Positions 14,752-22,887 are shown, counted from the stretch's first letter. The stretch: 30,136 nt of DNA from DATFES01 sp035457725 (GCA_035457725.1 DATIBC010000051.1:1-30136), one strand, 5' to 3'. The notes: generated by a model from the letters alone, not told the origin. Numbers and translations: made by a program.

Positions 14752-16299
14752 GTGACCGACAAGATCCTTATCCTCGATTTCGGCGCCCAATACACCCAGC
14801 TGATTGCCCGCCGCGTGCGCGAAGCCGGCGTCTACTGCGAAATCCATCCCTTCAATGCGCCGGAAGCGCGAACGCGGGAACTCGATCCCTGCGGTATCAT
14901 CCTCTCCGGCGGGCCTGCCTCGGTGGCCGAGATGGGGACGCCGCGCGCGCCCGACTGGGTGTTCGAGGCCGGCCTTCCGGTGCTCGGTATCTGCTATGGC
15001 GAGCAGACGATGTGCGCCCAGCTCGGCGGCAAGGTCGAGCCGTCCGACCATCGCGAATTCGGCCGCGCCTTCATCGATGTCGTCGCCGGCTGCGCGCTGT
15101 TCGATGGGCTGTGGCCGCAAGGCGCGCGCGAGCAGGTGTGGATGAGCCACGGCGACCGGGTCGTGGCGCTGCCGCCGGGATTTCGCACCGTTGCCGTGAG
15201 CGATGGTGCGCCCTTCGCCGCCATCGCCGACGATGCGCGCCGGTTCTATGGCGTCCAGTTCCACCCCGAAGTGGCGCACACTCCGCACGGTGCGGCGCTG
15301 CTGCGGAATTTCACCCACCGGGTCGCCGGCTGCGGCGGCGACTGGACAATGGCCGCGTTTCGCCGCGAGGCGGTGGAGCGCATTCGCGCGACGGTCGGCA
15401 AGGGACGAGTCATCTGCGGCCTGTCGGGCGGCGTCGACTCTTCTGTCGCGGCAGTCTTGATCCACGAGGCTGTAGGAGACCAACTCACCTGCATCTTCGT
15501 CGATCACGGGCTGCTGCGGCTGGGTGAGGCGGCTGAGGTCGTCGATTTGTTCCGCGGCCATTACAACATTCCGCTCGTTCACCGCGACGCGGGCGCGCTG
15601 TTCCTCGGCAAGCTCAAGGGCGTCCTCGATCCGGAGGAGAAGCGCAAGATCATCGGCGCCACCTTCATCGACGTGTTCGACGAGGAAGCGCACAAGGTCG
15701 GCGGCGTCGAGTTCCTCGCCCAGGGCACGCTCTACCCCGACGTGATCGAATCGGTGTCGTTCACCGGCGGGCCCAGCGTCACCATCAAGTCGCATCATAA
15801 TGTCGGCGGACTGCCGGAGCGCATGAAGCTCAAGCTGGTCGAGCCGCTGCGCGAGCTGTTCAAGGACGAGGTGCGCGCGCTCGGCCGTGAGCTTGGCCTG
15901 CCCGATCGCCTGGTCGGCCGTCACCCGTTTCCAGGGCCGGGGCTCGCCATCCGCGTGCCGGGCGAGGTGACGGAAGACAAGTTGGCGATCCTGCGCAAGG
16001 CCGACGCCATTTACCTCGAGGAGATCCGCAACGCCGGACTCTACGACGCGATCTGGCAGGCCTTCGCCGTGCTCCTGCCGGTGAAGACGGTGGGCGTGAT
16101 GGGCGACGCCCGCTCGTACGACCACGTGTGCGCGCTGCGCGCCGTCACCTCGACCGACGGCATGACCGCCGAAAGCTTCGCCTTTCCGCACGAGTTCCTT
16201 GCGGCCTGCGCCACCCGGATCATCAACGAAGTGCGCGGCATCAACCGGGTCGTCTACGACGTCACCTCGAAACCGCCCGGCACCATCGAGTGGGAGTGA
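14752..16299 (+). CDS. guaA: GMP synthase (glutamine-hydrolysing)
   Basis: This enzyme aminates XMP to GMP using glutamine and ATP, completing the pathway begun by guaB. At 515 residues it has the full two-domain form. The class I glutaminase carries Cys81 in GICYGEQ and the His171/Glu173 pair in FHPEV. The ATP-pyrophosphatase carries the P-loop SGGVDSS at 225-231. The C-terminal dimerisation and XMP-binding segment includes HPFPGPGLAIR and ends KPPGTIEWE, the invariant terminus of the family. The start is GTG at 14752, giving TDKILILDFGAQYTQLIARR directly; upstream pairing to 16S rRNA is weak. There is no clear terminator in the 78 bp before the converging propeller gene. Confidence 0.97.
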   Translation: MTDKILILDFGAQYTQLIARRVREAGVYCEIHPFNAPEARTRELDPCGIILSGGPASVAEMGTPRAPDWVFEAGLPVLGICYGEQTMCAQLGGKVEPSDHREFGRAFIDVVAGCALFDGLWPQGAREQVWMSHGDRVVALPPGFRTVAVSDGAPFAAIADDARRFYGVQFHPEVAHTPHGAALLRNFTHRVAGCGGDWTMAAFRREAVERIRATVGKGRVICGLSGGVDSSVAAVLIHEAVGDQLTCIFVDHGLLRLGEAAEVVDLFRGHYNIPLVHRDAGALFLGKLKGVLDPEEKRKIIGATFIDVFDEEAHKVGGVEFLAQGTLYPDVIESVSFTGGPSVTIKSHHNVGGLPERMKLKLVEPLRELFKDEVRALGRELGLPDRLVGRHPFPGPGLAIRVPGEVTEDKLAILRKADAIYLEEIRNAGLYDAIWQAFAVLLPVKTVGVMGDARSYDHVCALRAVTSTDGMTAESFAFPHEFLAACATRIINEVRGINRVVYDVTSKPPGTIEWE

Positions 16300-16377
16300 G
16301 ACGAGCGCTGCGGAGCGGAATGGGACGGAGCAGCGCGCTAGTGACGATGGCGGACCGGCGGTAGTAGTCGGTAGTCC

Positions 16378-17028
16378 TCACGCTACTCCGCGCCCTCGGC
16401 TGGGCCGGCGGACGGCTCGCACCTTGCCGCTGCTTCCGCCGCCGCAAAAGAACCGATCGCCGCCGTCGGATTCGAGCCCTGATACAATCACGCCCCGCGG
16501 CATCTCGATCCTCTCCAGCACCTCTCCCGTTCGCGGATCGATGCGCCGCAGATCGCTCGCATCGCCCTCCCAGGTGCCGTGCCACATCTCGCCGTCGACC
16601 CAGGTGACGCCGGTGACGAAACGGTTGGATTCGAGGGTACGAAGAATCGCTCCGGTCTCCGGGTCGATTTGATGAATCTTGCGCTCCCGATATTGGCCGA
16701 CCCAGAGCGCGCCTTCGGCCCAGGCTAGCCCCGAATCGCCGCCACCGCCCGGCGCTGGGATCGACGCGAGCACGCGACCTGTCTTCGGATCGATCTTATT
16801 GATTCGCTGCTCGGCGATCTGGAACAGATGCTCGCCGTCGAACGCTGTGCCCGCATGCCCGGCGACGTCGAGCGAGCGCAATGCCACGCCGCTCTCCGGA
16901 TCGAAGGCGTTCAGCCGGTTACCCGAGGCGAACCAGACAAGCTTGCCGTCGAACGAAACCCCATGGACCTGCTCGACTGCGGGAAAGGGCCCATATTCGC
17001 GGATGATTTCCGCCTTTGACATTTTCAT
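16378..17028 (-). CDS. Small beta-propeller protein, glutamine cyclotransferase/Vgb-like
   Basis: The 216-residue cytosolic protein is built of repeats with the core 'I.p.TG.vL' followed by 'GL.w....lWvg': FDPESGVALRSLDVAG, IDPKTGRVLASIPAPG, IDPETGAILRTLESNR and IDPRTGEVLERIEMPR. This resembles the glutaminyl cyclotransferase-like and Vgb-like propellers, here with too few blades for a full seven-bladed ring unless it dimerises or closes with fewer blades. There is no signal peptide. Catalytic residues for pyroglutamate formation could not be assigned. ATG codons at 17028 and 17022 are both possible starts. It starts 9 bp after the stop of the regulator gene and is almost certainly its operon partner. 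Confidence 0.75.
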   Translation of the reverse strand: MKMSKAEIIREYGPFPAVEQVHGVSFDGKLVWFASGNRLNAFDPESGVALRSLDVAGHAGTAFDGEHLFQIAEQRINKIDPKTGRVLASIPAPGGGGDSGLAWAEGALWVGQYRERKIHQIDPETGAILRTLESNRFVTGVTWVDGEMWHGTWEGDASDLRRIDPRTGEVLERIEMPRGVIVSGLESDGGDRFFCGGGSSGKVRAVRRPSRGRGVA

Positions 17029-17037
17029 TCTTGCATT

Positions 17038-18258
17038 CTAGCCACCCGGGAGCGGCGCCGGGAGTAACAAGGTCGTCGCGAATCCCAGCGGCGGCGGCGT
17101 CATCCAGCGCCGCGCCCGGCCGCGGCCGAACGCCTGCACCTTGCCTGACGCAGCAAGCGAGTCGAGCGCGCGCTGCACCGTGCGCTGGCTCGTTCCCAGC
17201 GCGAGCGCAAGCGCGGAGCTCGACCACAGCTCGCCGTCGGCGAGGAAGCCGAGGACGGCGGCATGTTCCTCCTCGACCGGCCGCGCCAGGACGATGACGT
17301 CCCGCGCGCCGCGCGGCGAAAGCGCGAAGCCGCGTTTGGTCGCGCTGACGCGGGCGACCGGCCGCAATAGCCTGCGCAAGCGCCCGATTTCGACCCGCAA
17401 CCGCGCGCGATGGGACTCGTCGGCGTGCTTGGCGCCGAACGCGCGGGCGAGCAGCGCGTCCCGCGGCGCATCGCCAGGCCAAGCCTCGCCGAGCGCCCGC
17501 GCAAGCGCGAACAGCACCGGACGCCTTGCGAGCGGCACGAGCACGTTCCGCTCGCGCACGAGGTTGCGGCAGGCGTCGATGATGAGCGCCTTGGAGGCAA
17601 GCAGCGCCTCGACTTCCCCGAGCAGAAGAGGGCGCTCCTCGCCGCGTGCGATCAGTCGCGCCGCTGGTGTGTCGAGGACGGCGCACGCCTGTTCGACCTC
17701 CGCCGCGAGTGCGGGAATGCGCGCCCAGCGCGCTGCTTCCTTGGCGCGGGCGAGCGCCGCCTGCGCGGCGCTGGCGCGGACACGCCGCATGGAAATGCCG
17801 GCGGCCGCCAGCTCGTACATGGTGCGCAGCGCAGGCGTAAGGACCGGGAGATCGAGCTGCCCAAGCGTGCGCTCGGCCTCGTCGAGGCGCCCGATGAGAA
17901 GCAAGCGCCGCGCCTGGAGATAGCGGGCATGCGCTGCGTTCGCGCGGTCGCCATGCGCGTCGAGGATCGCCGCCGCCGCGGCGAGCGCCTTCGTGGGCCA
18001 AGCGAGGTCGCGCGAAGCAAGCGCGATCTCGGCCTCGGCGGTGACGCATCGCGCGCGCGCGAGGGCCTCTTTTGGACCGAACGCGCGCGCCGCGCGCCGC
18101 ACGAGGACTTTGGCGCGGTCGAAATCGCCGAGCTGAGCCATGGCGATGCCGCGAAGTGCTAGCGCCGGGGCGTCGTCGCGGAGCGCCACTCGGTTCAATG
18201 CGCCGAGCGGATCACCCTTCGCAAGCGCCCGAGCGGCGGCTGCGATCAGCGAGTCCAT
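17038..18258 (-). CDS. TPR-containing transcriptional regulator with two C-terminal winged helices
   Basis: The 406-residue protein starts with a long alanine/arginine-rich array of helix pairs resembling tetratricopeptide repeats (about 1-200), for example ALALRGIAMAQLGDFDRAKV and ARYLQARRLLLIGRLDEAER. A region at about 225-315 resembles the OmpR/SARP winged helix: SHRARLRVEIGRLRRLLRP, then a wing ATKRGFALSP. A second helix-turn-helix at about 330-388 (LWSSSALALALGTSQRTVQR, then a basic GRGRARRW wing) looks like a MarR/GntR-type reader. Two DNA-binding modules after a TPR sensor reverse the order seen in SARP/AfsR proteins. It is divergent from the DUF899 gene, with a palindrome between them, and probably controls both directions. 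The ligand is unknown. Confidence 0.72.
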   Translation of the reverse strand: MDSLIAAAARALAKGDPLGALNRVALRDDAPALALRGIAMAQLGDFDRAKVLVRRAARAFGPKEALARARCVTAEAEIALASRDLAWPTKALAAAAAILDAHGDRANAAHARYLQARRLLLIGRLDEAERTLGQLDLPVLTPALRTMYELAAAGISMRRVRASAAQAALARAKEAARWARIPALAAEVEQACAVLDTPAARLIARGEERPLLLGEVEALLASKALIIDACRNLVRERNVLVPLARRPVLFALARALGEAWPGDAPRDALLARAFGAKHADESHRARLRVEIGRLRRLLRPVARVSATKRGFALSPRGARDVIVLARPVEEEHAAVLGFLADGELWSSSALALALGTSQRTVQRALDSLAASGKVQAFGRGRARRWMTPPPLGFATTLLLPAPLPGG

Positions 18259-18336
18259 CGGAATCCCGTCACACTTGTAACTCCCAGCATGCCGCGGCGC
18301 GATCCTAGTTTAGCGCACGACATCGACCACCACGCT

Positions 18337-18352
18337 GTACCGGAATCGGTAC
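18337..18352. promoter_or_regulatory. Perfect 16-bp palindrome, candidate operator
   Basis: GTACCG (18337-18342) and CGGTAC (18347-18352) are exact inverted repeats around GAAT. The site lies in the 112-bp divergent region between the regulator and DUF899 genes, ending nine bases before the DUF899 ribosome binding site. That is the expected place for the regulator's own operator. No T-run follows, so it is not a terminator. Confidence 0.5.
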
Positions 18353-18370
18353 GAATGAGGGAGAAGGACA

Positions 18371-19138
18371 ATGACGATGCACAAGATTGGAACACGTGAG
18401 CAATGGCTTGCGGCGCGGCTCGAACTGCTCGATGCGGAAAAGGCGCTGACGCGGCAAAGCGACGAGCTCGCGCGGCGACGCCAGGATCTCCCGTGGGTCC
18501 GGGTGGACAAGGACTACCGGTTCGACACCGATGGAGGGAAAGCTTCGCTGGCGGATCTCTTCCAAGGGCGTTCGCAGCTCCTTGTCTATCACTTCATGTT
18601 CGGGCCCGACTTCAAGGCGGGCTGCATTTCCTGCTCTTCGATCGCCGACGGCTTTAACGGCATCGCCGTGCACCTCGCCAATCACGATGTGATGCTCTGG
18701 GCCGCGTCGCGCGCGCCGCTTGCGAAGCTGCGGGCGTTCAAACAGCGGATGGGCTGGACCTTTCCCTGGGCGTCGACGCGGGATGGCGACTTCAACTACG
18801 ACTTCAACGTCTCCATCACCGAAGAGCAGCAGCGCAACGGCGGCAGCGAATACAATTACCGCCGCGGCGGCCACGCCATGACCGAGGCGACGCTTCCGCC
18901 CGTCGTAATCGAGATCGCGGCGCGCGCCGGCGCCGAGCCTGCCGCGTTCGTACGCGAGCGGCCGGGCCTCAGCGCCTTCGCGCTCGAAGACGGCGTCGTC
19001 TACCATACCTATTCGACGTACGCGCGCGGATTGGACTCCCTGTGGGGCATGTACCCGTGGCTCGACCGCGCTCCTAAAGGGCGCAACGAGCAGGGCGTCT
19101 GGTGGCGTCACCACGACAGCTACGGGCGGGTGGCGTGA
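18371..19138 (+). CDS. DUF899-family thioredoxin-fold protein
   Basis: The 255-residue protein matches the DUF899 family. The diagnostic block is PWVRVDKDYRFDTDGG (41-56), then ADLFQGRSQLLVYHFMFGPDF. The cysteine pair Cys85-Ile-Ser-Cys88 sits where a thioredoxin-type CxxC would. Later conserved parts include MGWTFPWAST.DGDFNYDF and the C-terminal VVYHTYSTYARGLD..WGMYPWLD. The family is generally described as thioredoxin-like and is common in soil Proteobacteria; no reaction has been firmly assigned. The start has a strong ribosome binding site (GGGAGAAGG); ATG 18377 is an alternative. The next gene begins at the same base as this stop ends (TGATG), so the pair is translationally coupled. Confidence 0.87.
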   Translation: MTMHKIGTREQWLAARLELLDAEKALTRQSDELARRRQDLPWVRVDKDYRFDTDGGKASLADLFQGRSQLLVYHFMFGPDFKAGCISCSSIADGFNGIAVHLANHDVMLWAASRAPLAKLRAFKQRMGWTFPWASTRDGDFNYDFNVSITEEQQRNGGSEYNYRRGGHAMTEATLPPVVIEIAARAGAEPAAFVRERPGLSAFALEDGVVYHTYSTYARGLDSLWGMYPWLDRAPKGRNEQGVWWRHHDSYGRVA

Positions 19139-19437
19139 TGATCGCCGCGCGCGACGAGGGCGAGCGCCGCAGCGAAGCTGCGGCGCAGGGCGCGGTCGGT
19201 TGGCTTGGCCTTGCAGCCGCGCCAACCTTCGCCGTCATGGCGCTCCTGACCTGCCTGCCGAACGTGGACGCGGACATGATGTGCTCAGCCGCGCATGGCA
19301 TGTCGCCGTTGAGCGGAATGGCCTTGATGTACGCGCTGATGAGCGCATTCCATTCGGGACCTTGGCTGAAACTGATGTCGCGTCGACGCAGCGCCGCCCG
19401 CGGATCATCACAAATGGGTTTGTGCCGCATGCGCTGA
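19138..19437 (+). CDS. Small membrane protein coupled to the DUF899 gene
   Basis: The 99-residue product has a charged N-terminus (1-15), one clear hydrophobic segment (about 21-41: WLGLAAAPTFAVMALLTCLP) and a weaker second one (about 55-75, SPLSGMALMYALMSAF). These are linked by a loop with DADMMCSAAHG. It ends in a basic tail. Its ATG overlaps the DUF899 stop by one base; the open frame extends upstream only inside that gene. Small proteins of this kind following DUF899 genes are familiar from other Alphaproteobacteria, though without a known function. The Cys-containing loop between the membrane segments could be a redox partner site for the DUF899 CxxC; that is inference. Confidence 0.65.
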   Translation: MIAARDEGERRSEAAAQGAVGWLGLAAAPTFAVMALLTCLPNVDADMMCSAAHGMSPLSGMALMYALMSAFHSGPWLKLMSRRRSAARGSSQMGLCRMR

Positions 19438-19690
19438 TGGCATCTTCCTCCTGCACGAGCGGATGCTAGATCGCTTTCGCAGCCGCCAAAAATCGACCGT
19501 CCGCCGCCGATCGTCGTTGCGAGAGAGCCAATCGCATGTCGTGGAAATTTGCCTTGGAGTTCAGGAGTGCAGTTTTGTGACGGATCCAGGCGTCGGCGCG
19601 CCTTCGGACACGCAACAAGTTTGCCCGATGGATGAGCACGCTACGATGGCGTGGAACAATCGAGTGGAAATAACGAAGCGCGCCGGAAAA

Positions 19691-19714
19691 TAAAAAAGAC
19701 GGCCTACGCCGTCT
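19691..19714 (-). terminator. Intrinsic terminator of the DUF2794 gene
   Basis: On the minus strand AGACGGC pairs perfectly with GCCGTCT around the loop GTAG, followed by six T residues and an AT-rich tail. The loop contains the TAG stop codon (19706-19704) of the DUF2794 gene, so the coding end and terminator overlap. From the small membrane gene's end at 19437 to here (about 250 bp) no other gene is supported. Confidence 0.8.
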
Positions 19715-20036
19715 CGGGACGTTCGTCGAATACCGACAGGACTTCGTCGATGGTGCGTCCCTCGATCAGCGGCTGGCGCCCGCTCAAGACCCTCCAGCCG
19801 GCCGGCCGCCGGCCGCGCGCGCCGAGCTTGGCGATGACGAACAGCGGCCAATCGTATGAGCTGCGAAATACCGCGAACGCCGCCATGTCGGGCCGCTGAT
19901 CGATGGCGTAATCGCGCCATTCGCCGCGCGCGACGCGATCCGAATACACGGCGAGGATCTTACGGAGCTCGCCGCGGTCGAAGAAGGTCCGCCCGAAGGG
20001 TCGGCGATAGTCGGCGATGCGAACCAGCTTATCCAT
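19704..20036 (-). CDS. DUF2794-family protein
   Basis: The 110-residue protein matches the alphaproteobacterial DUF2794 family. An N-terminal LVRIADYRRP is followed by FFDRGELRKILAVYSDRVARGEWRDYAID, then 'FAVFRSS.DWPLFVIAKLG', and a C-terminal RTIDEVLSVFD helix. The function is not known. The frame runs back to a TTG at 20150, but the ATG of MDKLVRIADY is preferred: GAGG lies just before it and it gives the family's usual N-terminus and length. It is divergent from the redoxin-like gene, with about 185 bp between starts. Its stop codon is buried in its own terminator loop. Confidence 0.85.
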   Translation of the reverse strand: MDKLVRIADYRRPFGRTFFDRGELRKILAVYSDRVARGEWRDYAIDQRPDMAAFAVFRSSYDWPLFVIAKLGARGRRPAGWRVLSGRQPLIEGRTIDEVLSVFDERPETA

Positions 20037-20221
20037 GGTCCTCGCGCGAAGCGGCGTGGCAAGAACGCCGTCCACGAAGCTGAAGTTTGGCGCAAATTCG
20101 GGGTCAAGTCCATACGGGCCAGCAGGCCGCCGGAGATCGCCCTCGGGCAACGTCCGGCTGGCGGCACGACGCTCCAGGGCGTATATCCAGCCGAAATCCC
20201 AATGGCTCGAAGGAGCATGCT

Positions 20222-20770
20222 ATGGCCGTGACGACACCAGCGTTGGCGCTTGGCAACCGCGCCCCCGATTTCACTCTCGAGGGCATCGATGGAAAAACCT
20301 GGTCGCTGGCCGATGTCCGGGGGGCCAAGGGCACGCTCGTGATGTTCATCTGCAATCACTGCCCTTACGTCAAAGGTGCCGCGGCCCGGATCGTACGCGA
20401 CGCCAAGGAACTGCAGGCGATCGGCGTCGGCGTCATCGCCATCATGCCGAATGATACCGACGCCTATCCAGACGACTCGTTCGACAACATGAAAACGTTT
20501 TCACGCCGCAACGGGTTCACGTTTCCCTACGTCATCGATCGGACGCAGAGCGTCGCGCGCGCCTACGACGCTGTGTGCACGCCCGATTTCTTCGGCTTCG
20601 ACGCCGGCCTTGCGCTCAAGTATCGCGGACGGATCGACGCCGGCGGCAAGAGCGAGGTGCCTGGCGCGCGGCGCGAGTTGTTCGAGGCGATGCGCAAAAT
20701 CGCCGAAACGGGCCAAGGTCTGGAGACCCAGTACCCCAGCGTCGGCTGCTCGATAAAATGGCGTCGTTGA
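20222..20770 (+). CDS. Thioredoxin-fold (AhpC/TSA-type) protein
   Basis: The 182-residue protein has the peroxiredoxin/redoxin N-terminus (LGNRAPDFTLEGIDGKTWSL) and the active-site-like motif MFICNHCPYVKG, with CxxC formed by Cys-Asn-His-Cys. This matches the cytosolic 'thioredoxin family protein' type common in Proteobacteria, thought to act as a thiol-disulfide reductase or peroxidase. A family-typical PDFFGFD block follows near residue 120. The frame is open from 20087, but ATG 20222 has AAGGAG seven bases upstream and gives a normal N-terminus. There is no signal peptide, so it should be cytosolic. It is monocistronic, closed by the terminator at 20851. Confidence 0.88.
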   Translation: MAVTTPALALGNRAPDFTLEGIDGKTWSLADVRGAKGTLVMFICNHCPYVKGAAARIVRDAKELQAIGVGVIAIMPNDTDAYPDDSFDNMKTFSRRNGFTFPYVIDRTQSVARAYDAVCTPDFFGFDAGLALKYRGRIDAGGKSEVPGARRELFEAMRKIAETGQGLETQYPSVGCSIKWRR

Positions 20771-20850
20771 TCTGTCTATATATGGCCTAAAAACAATAAG
20801 TTATATGGTTTTCCTAATATCTTATGATAGGTTTGCGTCAGGGTGGTCGT

Positions 20851-20874
20851 CGGGCTATGGTAGCCCGCTTTTTT
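20851..20874 (+). terminator. Intrinsic terminator after the redoxin-like gene
   Basis: CGGGCT (20851-20856) pairs with AGCCCG (20862-20867) around ATGGT, followed by C and six T residues (20869-20874). Before it, 20771-20830 is strikingly AT-rich and contains the two near-repeats TATATGG. TATGAT at 20823-20828 resembles a -10 box, but its only -35 (TTATAT at 20801) is poor. Confidence 0.8.
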
Positions 20875-20908
20875 CGACGCCCAATCGCGACGGACGGGAG
20901 TAGGCGCG

Positions 20909-21553
20909 GTGGTCGATATCTTCTCCGAGGTCGACGAGGACGTAAGACGCGACCGCGCGATCCAGCTTTGGAAGCGTTACGGCAATTACGTCGCGGGGCT
21001 GGCGGTTTTGGTCGTCGTTGCGACCGGCGCCTATGTTGGCTGGCGCGACTGGGACCGCAAGCAGGCCGAAGCCGGTGCGATGCGGTTCCAGGCGGCAAAC
21101 GAGCTCGAGGCGGCCGGTAAGCTGGATGAAGCCGCCGCGGCGTATGCGGTCATCGCCAGCGAGGGCCGCGCCGGCTACGCCGCGCTCGCCCGGCTCCGCG
21201 CGGCAGCGCTTAAGGCCAAACTGGGTGATGCGGCGGGGGCGGCGGCGGCATACCGCGCCATCGCGGCGGAGGAGCATATGGCGCCGGAATTGCGCGACGT
21301 CGCCACGCTTCTCGCCGGGCTGCACGATATCGACTCGTCCGACCCGGCGCGGCTCGAACAGCAGTTGACGGCGTTGAGCGTCGCCAATAGCCCCTGGCGC
21401 CATAGCGCGCTGGAACTCGCGGCGATCGCCGCGGCTCGCGCCGGCGACGCGGCCAAGGCTCGCGAGTACTATACCCGCATCGTCGACGATCCGACCGCGC
21501 CGCCGGGCCTGCGAGCGCGAGCGAGTGAAATGCTGGCGGCGCTTGCCGGGTAG
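20909..21553 (+). CDS. YfgM-like tetratricopeptide protein
   Basis: The 214-residue protein has a short cytosolic N-terminus (DIFSEVDEDVRRDRAIQLWKRYG), a single transmembrane segment (about 27-45) and a periplasmic alanine-rich TPR region. This is the layout of YfgM (PF09976), an inner-membrane ancillary subunit linked to the Sec translocon and periplasmic chaperones. The start is GTG at 20909, preceded by GGGAG. It lies 20 bp before bamB; yfgM-bamB-der is a widely conserved order, which supports the assignment. It is shortly downstream of the terminator that isolates it from the redoxin-like gene. Confidence 0.88.
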   Translation: MVDIFSEVDEDVRRDRAIQLWKRYGNYVAGLAVLVVVATGAYVGWRDWDRKQAEAGAMRFQAANELEAAGKLDEAAAAYAVIASEGRAGYAALARLRAAALKAKLGDAAGAAAAYRAIAAEEHMAPELRDVATLLAGLHDIDSSDPARLEQQLTALSVANSPWRHSALELAAIAAARAGDAAKAREYYTRIVDDPTAPPGLRARASEMLAALAG

Positions 21554-21573
21554 TGGTCGCGGGAGCAGCGTAA

Positions 21574-22887
21574 ATGCATTCAAGACTTGTATCGTCGCTA
21601 GTGATCCCGGCGTTGGCGCTTGGCGCGTGCGATTGGTTCGGCGGCCCTGACAAGACACCGCTGGCGGGCGAGCGCATCGCGGTGATCGCCCAAAGCCAGA
21701 GCGTCGAGGCAGACCGCCGCCTCGCCGACGTGCCCGTGCGCCTGCCCGAACCGGTGGCGAACAACGCCTGGGCGCAAGCCGGCGGCACGCCGACGCATGC
21801 GATGCAACATCTCGCCGCCGAGGGCTTCACCATCGCTTGGCGGGCCGATGTCGGCTCCGGCGTCAGCCGCGACGGCCGCATCACCGCGGCGCCGGTCGTC
21901 GCCGCGGGAAAGATATTCGCCGTCGACGCGGGCGTGCAGGTTTCGGCGTTCGACGCCGCAGGGGGCGGCACGTTGTGGCGCTTCGACGTGCGGCCGTCGG
22001 GCGACGGCAGCGGCGGGGCGGGCGGCGGCGTCGCCTACGACAACGGTCGACTTTATGTCGGCTCGGGCTTCGCGCAGGTCATCGCCCTCGATGCCGATAC
22101 CGGGAGCGAAATCTGGCGCACGACGCTCACCGCCCCGGTGCGCGGCGCGCCGACGGTCGGCGGCGGACGCGTCTTCGCCATCACCGCCGACAATCAGACG
22201 CACTCGCTCGACGCCGATAGCGGACGCAAACTGTGGTCGCACGCCGGGATCAGCGAATCGGCCGGAATTTACGGCGGTTCGAGCCCGGCGCTATTCCAGA
22301 ACGCCGTCATCGCCGCGTACTCGTCGGGCGAGCTGTTCGCGCTGCGCGCCGACAACGGCCGCGTGCTGTGGGCCGAATCGCTGGCCGGCGCGCTGCGCGC
22401 CGACGCCGTGTCGTCGCTCGCCGATATCCGCGGGTTTCCCGTGATCGATCGCGGCGTGGTCTACGCCGCTTCGCATAGCGGGCGGGTCGCGGCGATCGAC
22501 CTGCGTTCCGGCGGCCGCATTTGGGAGCAGGATTTCGGCAGCCTTTACACGCCGTGGATTGCCGGCGATTTCATGTTCGTCACCACGGTCGAAAACGAAG
22601 TCGTCGCCGTCACCAGGCGCGACGGGCGCGTCCGCTGGGTGCAGAAGCTTGCGGTGTGGCGCGATGCGACGCGCAAGCGCGGCCGCATCGTCTGGACCGG
22701 TCCGGTGCTTGTCGCCGGCCGCTTGTTTCTCGCCAGCTCCGAAGGCGAGGCGCTCGCGATCTCCGCCGCCAGCGGCGCGATCGAATCGCGTTTCAGTATC
22801 GCCGGCTCGGTCACCGCGGCGCCGATCGTCGCCAATGGCACCATCTATGTACTGACGGATAGCGCGACGCTCATCGCGCTCAGGTGA
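21574..22887 (+). CDS. bamB: Outer-membrane assembly lipoprotein BamB
   Basis: The 437-residue protein has a lipoprotein signal peptide with lipobox LALGAC (Cys19 would be acylated). An eight-bladed PQQ-like beta-propeller follows. Its blades carry the typical motifs 'vyvgs..g.v.ALDa.tG...W' (VIALDADTGSEIWRTTL, THSLDADSGRKLWSHAG, LFALRADNGRVLWAESL, VAAIDLRSGGRIWEQDF, VVAVTRRDGRVRWVQKL). In the BAM complex BamB binds BamA and promotes insertion of beta-barrel proteins. A basic segment ATRKRGRIVWTGPV, common to alphaproteobacterial BamB, precedes the last blades. The ATG at 21574 gives a short n-region. Ten bp separate it from der. Confidence 0.93.
   Translation: MHSRLVSSLVIPALALGACDWFGGPDKTPLAGERIAVIAQSQSVEADRRLADVPVRLPEPVANNAWAQAGGTPTHAMQHLAAEGFTIAWRADVGSGVSRDGRITAAPVVAAGKIFAVDAGVQVSAFDAAGGGTLWRFDVRPSGDGSGGAGGGVAYDNGRLYVGSGFAQVIALDADTGSEIWRTTLTAPVRGAPTVGGGRVFAITADNQTHSLDADSGRKLWSHAGISESAGIYGGSSPALFQNAVIAAYSSGELFALRADNGRVLWAESLAGALRADAVSSLADIRGFPVIDRGVVYAASHSGRVAAIDLRSGGRIWEQDFGSLYTPWIAGDFMFVTTVENEVVAVTRRDGRVRWVQKLAVWRDATRKRGRIVWTGPVLVAGRLFLASSEGEALAISAASGAIESRFSIAGSVTAAPIVANGTIYVLTDSATLIALR

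Noticed and set aside
14413..16191. A 592-codon open frame antisense to guaA
   Set aside because: guaA on the plus strand has every catalytic motif of its family. The antisense frame is an effect of high GC at third codon positions and its translation resembles no protein.
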